Assembly (NCBI GenBank): GCA_016764535.1
Contig: JAESRR010000165.1
Location: 5,872 to 23,540 of the forward strand
Source of the DNA: Cohaesibacteraceae bacterium
GTDB taxonomy: Bacteria; Pseudomonadota; Alphaproteobacteria; Rhizobiales; Cohaesibacteraceae
Direction: 5' to 3'
DNA length: 17,669 bases
How positions within the stretch are numbered: the stretch's first letter is position 1; each line of letters starts with the position of its first letter. Shown in pieces: positions 9,248-17,669 of this stretch. Made by a program: the position numbers and the translations under genes. A model generated the notes under the pieces. The model was not told the DNA's origin. It did not search any database and worked only from the letters and a program-made list of their open reading frames with translations.

Positions 9248-9742
9248 TTGACACACCATCATCAAAACAACCTGCCCTACCGACCATGTGTAGGCATCAT
9301 GTTACTCAACAGAAACAATCTGGTTTGGGTTGGCCATCGAACCGGTTTCGCACCCGACAAGGGCTGGCAAATGCCGCAGGGTGGAATCGATGACAATGAG
9401 AATCCGGAAGCAGCCGCAAGACGTGAACTCTTTGAAGAAACTTCCGTCCAGTCGCTTTCTCTACTTTATGCCCATCCTTACTGGATAAACTATGATCTAC
9501 CCGAGCATCTATTGGGCAAGGCTTTTCAGGGCAAATACAAAGGCCAAAAGCAACTCTGGTTTGCCTATCAATTCGATGGGAAAGAGGACCAAATCAATGT
9601 TCTTGAACCAGGAGATGGAGATCCGTCGGAATTTGATGACTGGAAATGGGTTCCAACAAATGAACTGGTCGAACTGATTGTTCCGTTCAAACGTCAATTA
9701 TATACAGAAGTGGTCGCAGCATTCGCACATTTACAAAACTAA
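9248..9742 (+). CDS. rppH: RNA pyrophosphohydrolase RppH (Nudix)
   Basis: A Nudix hydrolase that removes pyrophosphate from the 5' end of mRNA and so opens it to RNase E decay; older names in alphaproteobacteria are IalA and NudH. The Nudix box lies at about residues 45-67, with the first G at 45, E51 and RELFEETSV at the end; the usual EETG reads EETS here, leaving the metal-binding glutamates intact. Other family segments are RPCVGIMLLNRNNLVWVG, WQMPQGG and KQLWFAYQF. The 164 aa length is typical. The start is TTG at 9248, two bases after the deacetylase stop. The next ATG is at residue 18, inside the conserved GIML segment, so the TTG start is needed. It is the last gene of the plus-strand run. 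Confidence 0.96.
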   Translation: MTHHHQNNLPYRPCVGIMLLNRNNLVWVGHRTGFAPDKGWQMPQGGIDDNENPEAAARRELFEETSVQSLSLLYAHPYWINYDLPEHLLGKAFQGKYKGQKQLWFAYQFDGKEDQINVLEPGDGDPSEFDDWKWVPTNELVELIVPFKRQLYTEVVAAFAHLQN

Positions 9743-9780
9743 TCCGGGCTTCAATTCGATTATATATTCATCATCAGGCA

Positions 9781-9816
9781 AAGCAAAACCGCGCCCTGAT
9801 TTTGCAAGGCGCGGTT
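9781..9816 (-). terminator. Intrinsic terminator of the atp operon
   Basis: A perfect 9-bp stem AACCGCGCC (9787-9795) with GGCGCGGTT (9808-9816) and a 12-base loop lies 26 bases after the atpC stop. Read on the minus strand, the stem is followed by TTTTGCTTT, counting the last two stem bases, so it works as a terminator for atpC. On the plus strand the stem is followed by CAAAAA, so it is not a classic terminator for rppH, although it may still block read-through. Confidence 0.85.
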
Positions 9817-9842
9817 CAAAAATTAGTTCAAATCAATATTGA

Positions 9843-10235
9843 CTACTGCTCAATATCTTTAAGACGAGAAACTCGCAATTCGGCAACAACACGATCACCG
9901 TCAGAAGTCGAAGCTTCTACTGCTGCCTGGGCGTGATCAATCTCGCCGGATAAAAATTCACCGGTTACCTCTGCAACCGGAATAGCTTTTTCAGCTAGAA
10001 TTTTTAGACCGTTTTTGTTTACATCAGCAAAGCCACCACGCACATACATGCGTTGCGTCTCGCCTGAAGCAAGCGTCAGATCCAGATAACCTGGATTAAG
10101 GGATGCGATGACAGGGGCATGGTTTTTCAGGACAGCAAAATATCCCTCAACACCAGGCACCACAACTTCGGTCACTTCATCCTTGAACACCAGGCGTTCC
10201 GGTGAAACCAGTTCGAAGTTAAACGCTTCTGCCAT
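9843..10235 (-). CDS. atpC: F1 ATP synthase epsilon subunit
   Basis: The epsilon subunit of F1, part of the central stalk, which couples gamma to the c-ring and can inhibit ATP hydrolysis. The 130 aa protein begins MAEAFNFELVSPERLVF and carries the beta-sandwich segments GVEGYFAVLKNHAPVIASLNPG and MYVRGGFADV typical of the family. The length is close to other alphaproteobacterial epsilon subunits. It is the last gene of the operon, 37 bases after atpD, with a GAGG Shine-Dalgarno upstream, and the terminator follows at once. Confidence 0.97.
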   Translation of the reverse strand: MAEAFNFELVSPERLVFKDEVTEVVVPGVEGYFAVLKNHAPVIASLNPGYLDLTLASGETQRMYVRGGFADVNKNGLKILAEKAIPVAEVTGEFLSGEIDHAQAAVEASTSDGDRVVAELRVSRLKDIEQ

Positions 10236-10272
10236 GAGTCAGGCCTCAATATGTTTCGTCAGGGAGACGGCT

Positions 10273-12601
<2,329 letters not shown>

Positions 12602-12634
12602 AGCTGCCCCTGTTCCTCGTCAGCCTCAGCCGAC

Positions 12635-14724
<2,090 letters not shown>

Positions 14725-14840
14725 TTGAAGTGCTCTCTGACACGTTTCGAGACCTTTTATCCATTTCCCACGGCGATCTCGATACGGTGCGGGACACGGT
14801 CAGATAACCAAAGGGTGCACGCACTCCTCAAGTCGGGCTT

Positions 14841-14869
14841 CGTCTAGCACACACCTTTTTGCCGTGCAA
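14841..14869 (-). promoter_or_regulatory. Candidate promoter of the atp operon
   Basis: On the minus strand, TTGCAC (complement of 14864-14869) and TAGACG (complement of 14841-14846) are 17 bases apart, a fair match to sigma70-type promoters of alphaproteobacteria. A better -35 match, TTGACA, lies about 15 bases further upstream but has no good -10 at the right distance. An operon this highly expressed must have a promoter in this gap; the exact boxes are a guess. Confidence 0.3.
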
Positions 14870-14991
14870 TAGGCCGATCGTTGTCAAAAGGTGGAATCTT
14901 GTATTCTTTTCCCGGCCAATCTCATGCAATGCCGGTGAATCGTATAACTTTGCGGGCTGAAAGTGTTGATCCGGTTGAATATTTTTATCGG

Positions 14992-15010
14992 AAAACGATT
15001 TGCCAATCGT
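14992..15010 (-). terminator. Weak possible terminator after priA
   Basis: The stem is ACGATT/AATCGT (14995-15000 and 15005-15010) with a 4-base loop. On the minus strand it is followed by TTT, then CC, about 20 bases past the priA TAA. The stem is short and AT-rich, so termination would be weak; read-through from priA into atpH is possible. Confidence 0.25.
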
Positions 15011-15030
15011 AAAATTAATCAATTTTGTTC

Positions 15031-17205
15031 TTATAAAAAACTCACCGGATCAATATCAATCTGTAACCTTGTTGAGCCCTTTGGCGCCCCGGCACGCAAT
15101 GTCCAGGCCCGCATATAGCCGCTCACATCAAATCCACGTGGTGCCTGGAATAACAATCGCATGCGATGCCTCGCTCTCAATATGGCCAAAGGTGCATCAA
15201 CCGGACCAAGGATCCGAACACCGTCACTTATCGGAGCAGATCTTGCCAGCAAACGCGCATATTCCAGAACATCGGGCTTGTTTGAGGCGGAAACAATCAG
15301 TGCTGCAAGTCGCCCAAATGGCGGTAATCCAACCAGTTTTCGTTGATTTAGATCATGTTCGTAAAAAGTATCCCGATCACCCGTCGCAAGAGCCTGCATA
15401 ACAGGATGCTCCGGAGCAAAGGTCTGCAAAAACCCTTTTCCGGTGCCGGTGACCCTGCCAGCTCGCCCGGTAACCTGGCCCAGAGTTTGAAATGTTCGTT
15501 CGGCGGCACGCGGATCACCATGAGCCAAACCAAGATCCGCATCAACCACACCGACAAATGTCATTTGCGGAAAATTATGACCCTTGGCGACCATCTGGGT
15601 ACCAATCACAATATCGGCTTCCCCTGAAGTTATTGCGTCCAGTTCCCGACGCAACTGGGCAATTCCGTTAAACATGTCACTTGAAAGAACAACAATGTGC
15701 CGGTCACTCCAGATTTCTTTTGCTTCCTCGGCGATTCTTTCCACACCCGGTCCACAGGCGACGAGGCTATCGGTATTTTCACATGTCGGACAAGCCCTGG
15801 GAGACGGTTCGTTATGACCACAATGATGGCAACTTAGTTGTTTTCGAAAACGATGTTCGACAAGCCATGCCGAGCAATCCGGACATTGGAACCGATGGCC
15901 GCATGTTCTACACAATGTAAGAGGTGCATAGCCCCGACGATTGAGAAATAACAGCGCCTGTTCGCCCCGATCTATCGTCTCATTGACCATTATAACCATT
16001 TTAGCCGATAGCCATTTTCCTTTTTCAGGAGGATCAGCACGCATATCGTGAAGCGTAATGTCCGGAAGAGCAACGTCTTTATAGCGACTTTCCAGACGCA
16101 GACAGCGATAACGGCCCTGCTCTACATTGGAACGGCTTTCCACCGAGGGTGTTGCTGATGCAAGGATTACCGGAATGGCGTTCAAATGGGCTCTGACAAC
16201 TGCCATGTCTCTGGCATGATAAATAACCCGTTCTTCCTGTTTATAGGCACCGTCATGCTCTTCATCGACAATGATTACGCCAAGGTCTGCAAATGGCAGA
16301 AACAGCGCGGATCGAGCGCCAACGACAACCTGCACTTCGTTTCGCATCACGGCTTTCCAGATACGGTCACGCTTGCGTTGTGAAATATCTGAATGCCACT
16401 CGGCCGGTCGCACACCAAATCGGCTGGCAAAACGATCAAGAAATGCATTGGTCAGGGAGATTTCCGGGACAAGCACCAGTACCTGTTTTTGTTTGCGAAT
16501 AGCTTCTGCGACAGCTTCAAAATAGACTTCGGTTTTTCCCGATCCTGTCACCCCGTCAAGCAATACCGCATCATATTTTGCCCTGCTGACAGCATTTTTC
16601 AGGTCTTCTCCGGTCTCAATCTGGGCACCGAACAATTGATTCGTTTTAAAATCAGCCAAAGGTGTTTCTGCAACCGGTTGAAGTGGCAACTCCAGCGTCG
16701 ATAAGCTCCCCTGACCAACCAGGCCATCGATAACACTCATCGATACTCCGGCGGTATCACGCAAACCGGATCTGGACCAGGCGAGCCCGCCTTCCAACAA
16801 ATCCAGTACCCGTTTTCTTGCCGAAGTCATACGTTCGGGGTCAGGGCCGTCCTTTACAACCCCTCTGATTTTTGGATCTTCCAGAAGCGCCTCTTCCTTC
16901 CGCAATGCCATGCGCAAGACCATACCCTTGTTTGAAAGTGTGTAATTGGCTGTCCAGTCAATCAATTTGCGCAGATCATCTGGCAGGGCAAATCCCTCGA
17001 ATATCTCGAGTACATCCTTGATACGTTTTTCAGACAATGTATCGGGTGGATCATCCCAGACGACACCGATAACCTCTCTAGGGCCGAGAGGTACCCGCAC
17101 AATCTGACCTGGTAAAACCGATATATTATCTGGCAATCGATAGGTATAGGCACAATCGACCGGTACCGGTAGCAGAACAGAAATACGGTTGGTTATGGAA
17201 CTCAT
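15031..17205 (-). CDS. priA: Primosomal protein N', replication restart helicase PriA
   Basis: PriA is a superfamily 2 DNA helicase that recognises stalled or repaired replication forks and reloads the replicative helicase. The chosen start MSSITNRISVLLPVPVDCAY at 17205 gives 724 aa; a longer frame to 17262 adds 19 unlike-family residues in the shared promoter region. The N-terminal 3'-end DNA-binding domain (VRVPLGPREVIGVVW) is followed by Walker A GVTGSGKT (218-225), the DEEH box (314-317) and LASATPS. Eight zinc-binding cysteines lie at about 432, 435, 441, 444, 459, 462, 472 and 475. The C-terminal helicase segment has GTQMVAKGHNFPQ and QVTGRAGR. All key residues are present, so it looks functional. 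Confidence 0.97.
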   Translation of the reverse strand: MSSITNRISVLLPVPVDCAYTYRLPDNISVLPGQIVRVPLGPREVIGVVWDDPPDTLSEKRIKDVLEIFEGFALPDDLRKLIDWTANYTLSNKGMVLRMALRKEEALLEDPKIRGVVKDGPDPERMTSARKRVLDLLEGGLAWSRSGLRDTAGVSMSVIDGLVGQGSLSTLELPLQPVAETPLADFKTNQLFGAQIETGEDLKNAVSRAKYDAVLLDGVTGSGKTEVYFEAVAEAIRKQKQVLVLVPEISLTNAFLDRFASRFGVRPAEWHSDISQRKRDRIWKAVMRNEVQVVVGARSALFLPFADLGVIIVDEEHDGAYKQEERVIYHARDMAVVRAHLNAIPVILASATPSVESRSNVEQGRYRCLRLESRYKDVALPDITLHDMRADPPEKGKWLSAKMVIMVNETIDRGEQALLFLNRRGYAPLTLCRTCGHRFQCPDCSAWLVEHRFRKQLSCHHCGHNEPSPRACPTCENTDSLVACGPGVERIAEEAKEIWSDRHIVVLSSDMFNGIAQLRRELDAITSGEADIVIGTQMVAKGHNFPQMTFVGVVDADLGLAHGDPRAAERTFQTLGQVTGRAGRVTGTGKGFLQTFAPEHPVMQALATGDRDTFYEHDLNQRKLVGLPPFGRLAALIVSASNKPDVLEYARLLARSAPISDGVRILGPVDAPLAILRARHRMRLLFQAPRGFDVSGYMRAWTLRAGAPKGSTRLQIDIDPVSFL

Positions 17206-17236
17206 CAAACAGAAATGCCCTGATTCGCAACGCAAA

Positions 17237-17271
17237 GCACGATTGTGTGCTGACGCACGCACATTTGTGCG
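17237..17271. promoter_or_regulatory. Paired GCAC/GTGC inverted repeats between priA and the transaldolase gene
   Basis: Two short inverted repeats lie side by side: GCACGATTGTGTGC (17237-17250) and CGCACATTTGTGCG (17258-17271, perfect 7-bp arms, counting the central AT/TT mismatch as spacer). Aligned on GCAC-N4-GTG(C/T) they start 22 bp apart, about two helical turns, so a dimeric regulator could bind the same face twice. They lie in the 132-bp divergent gap (17206-17337), where both promoters must be; I could not pick clear -10 and -35 boxes. Function is inference. Confidence 0.35.
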
Positions 17272-17337
17272 CTAAACGACGAACAAGAGCATAGATAGCC
17301 GGCCGATTTCAGGCGGACGTGCAACAGGAGCAATAAA

Positions 17338-17669
17338 ATGAAATTTTTTGTCGATACAGCAGATACCGCAGAAATCCGTGAACTCGCTTCAACCGGCCTT
17401 CTTGACGGTGTAACAACCAATCCCTCACTGATCGTAAAATCCGGCCGGGACTTCAAGGAAGTTATTGCCGAGATTTGCGAACTCACAGACGGACCGGTTT
17501 CTGCTGAAGTTACCGCCACCGAATCAGCTGCCATGATCGCTGAAGGCAGGGAACTCCTGAAAATTGCAAAAAACATTGCAGTGAAAGTTCCCCTGACGCT
17601 TGATGGATTGAAAGCCTGTAAGTCGCTTACTGATGAAGGCCATCTTGTGAATGTCACGCTTTGCTTTTC
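17338..17669 (+). CDS. tal: Transaldolase, FSA/TalC type (cut by window end)
   Basis: The first 110 residues of a small (about 215 aa) transaldolase of the MipB/TalC family, which moves a dihydroxyacetone unit between sugar phosphates in the pentose phosphate pathway. It begins [13 protein letters not shown], with D6, TTNPSL (N28) and the Schiff-base lysine K83 in AVKVPLT. Residue E57 in SAEVTA aligns with Q59 of E. coli fructose-6-phosphate aldolase; glutamate there favours transaldolase over aldolase activity. A strong ribosome binding site CAGGAG lies eight bases before the ATG. The gene is divergent from priA and runs off the end of the window. Confidence 0.95.
   Translation, partial: MKFFVDTADTAEIRELASTGLLDGVTTNPSLIVKSGRDFKEVIAEICELTDGPVSAEVTATESAAMIAEGRELLKIAKNIAVKVPLTLDGLKACKSLTDEGHLVNVTLCF

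Larger units (their letters stand above)
14725..15030. other. 306-bp non-coding gap between priA and atpH
   Basis: This is the longest stretch without a recognised gene. Reading on the minus strand it holds a weak hairpin just past priA (14992-15010), a short inverted repeat CCGGC/GCCGG (14912-14916 and 14931-14935), a TTGACA-like box (complement of 14880-14885) and the candidate atp promoter at 14841-14869. That leaves a leader of roughly 110 bases before atpH. Both strands have T- and A-rich blocks near 14975-15040. A 64-codon frame with a TTG start (15022-14828) resembles no family I know and is not called. Confidence 0.6.

Noticed and set aside
14912..14935. CCGGC/GCCGG inverted repeat as a terminator for priA
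   Set aside because: The stem has only 5 bp, the loop is 14 bases, and no U-run follows on either strand.
14828..15022. 64-codon frame on the minus strand in the priA-atpH gap
   Set aside because: It has a TTG start with only a weak AAGAA upstream, no recognisable domain, and it runs through the likely priA terminator and atp promoter. Chance is the better explanation.
17206..17262. Longer N-terminus of PriA
   Set aside because: The added residues do not resemble PriA N-termini and would run through the inverted repeats of the divergent promoter region.
17205..17657. 150-codon minus-strand frame antisense to the transaldolase start
   Set aside because: It covers the strong transaldolase ribosome binding site and the divergent promoter region and resembles no known family.

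Overview
The window is a dense, ordinary stretch of an alphaproteobacterial chromosome, most like the Hyphomicrobiales (Rhizobiales). Three things support this. There is an F1-only ATP synthase operon (atpHAGDC) with no F0 genes beside it. The run obgE-proB-proA-nadD-rsfS-rlmH is followed by an EnvC-like factor, an S41 protease, a divergent polysaccharide deacetylase and rppH. The protein features also fit, such as a short ObgE and a ProA active-site segment reading TGICGA. By eye the base composition is moderate rather than the very high GC of many rhizobia. I cannot name a genus.

Plus strand, 1-9742: the tail of an unidentified gene (3-80) overlaps obgE (77). obgE is followed by proB and proA with overlapping stop/start codons, then nadD (ribosome assembly GTPase, first two steps of proline synthesis, NAD synthesis). 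A 129-bp gap leads to rsfS and rlmH, both ribosome factors. A 146-bp gap with a 30-bp near-perfect palindrome (5265-5294) precedes a cell-envelope block: an EnvC-like factor with a degenerate LytM domain, the protease ctpA, and a membrane-anchored divergent polysaccharide deacetylase. The RNA pyrophosphohydrolase rppH closes the run.

Minus strand, 9781-17205: a clear intrinsic terminator (9781-9816) separates rppH from the convergent atp operon. Read in its own direction the operon is atpH-atpA-atpG-atpD-atpC, that is delta, alpha, gamma, beta and epsilon of F1. A 306-bp non-coding gap (14725-15030), holding a tentative atp promoter, lies between it and the upstream priA. priA and a divergent transaldolase gene, cut by the window end, share a 132-bp intergenic region with two related GCAC/GTGC inverted repeats.

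No mobile element, CRISPR array, phage gene, tRNA or rRNA was seen, and every large gene belongs to a known housekeeping family. The items worth a second look are small non-coding structures: the 5265-5294 palindrome, two mutually exclusive hairpins before the deacetylase gene, and the paired inverted repeats between priA and the transaldolase gene. I found no evidence for a previously undescribed gene system.
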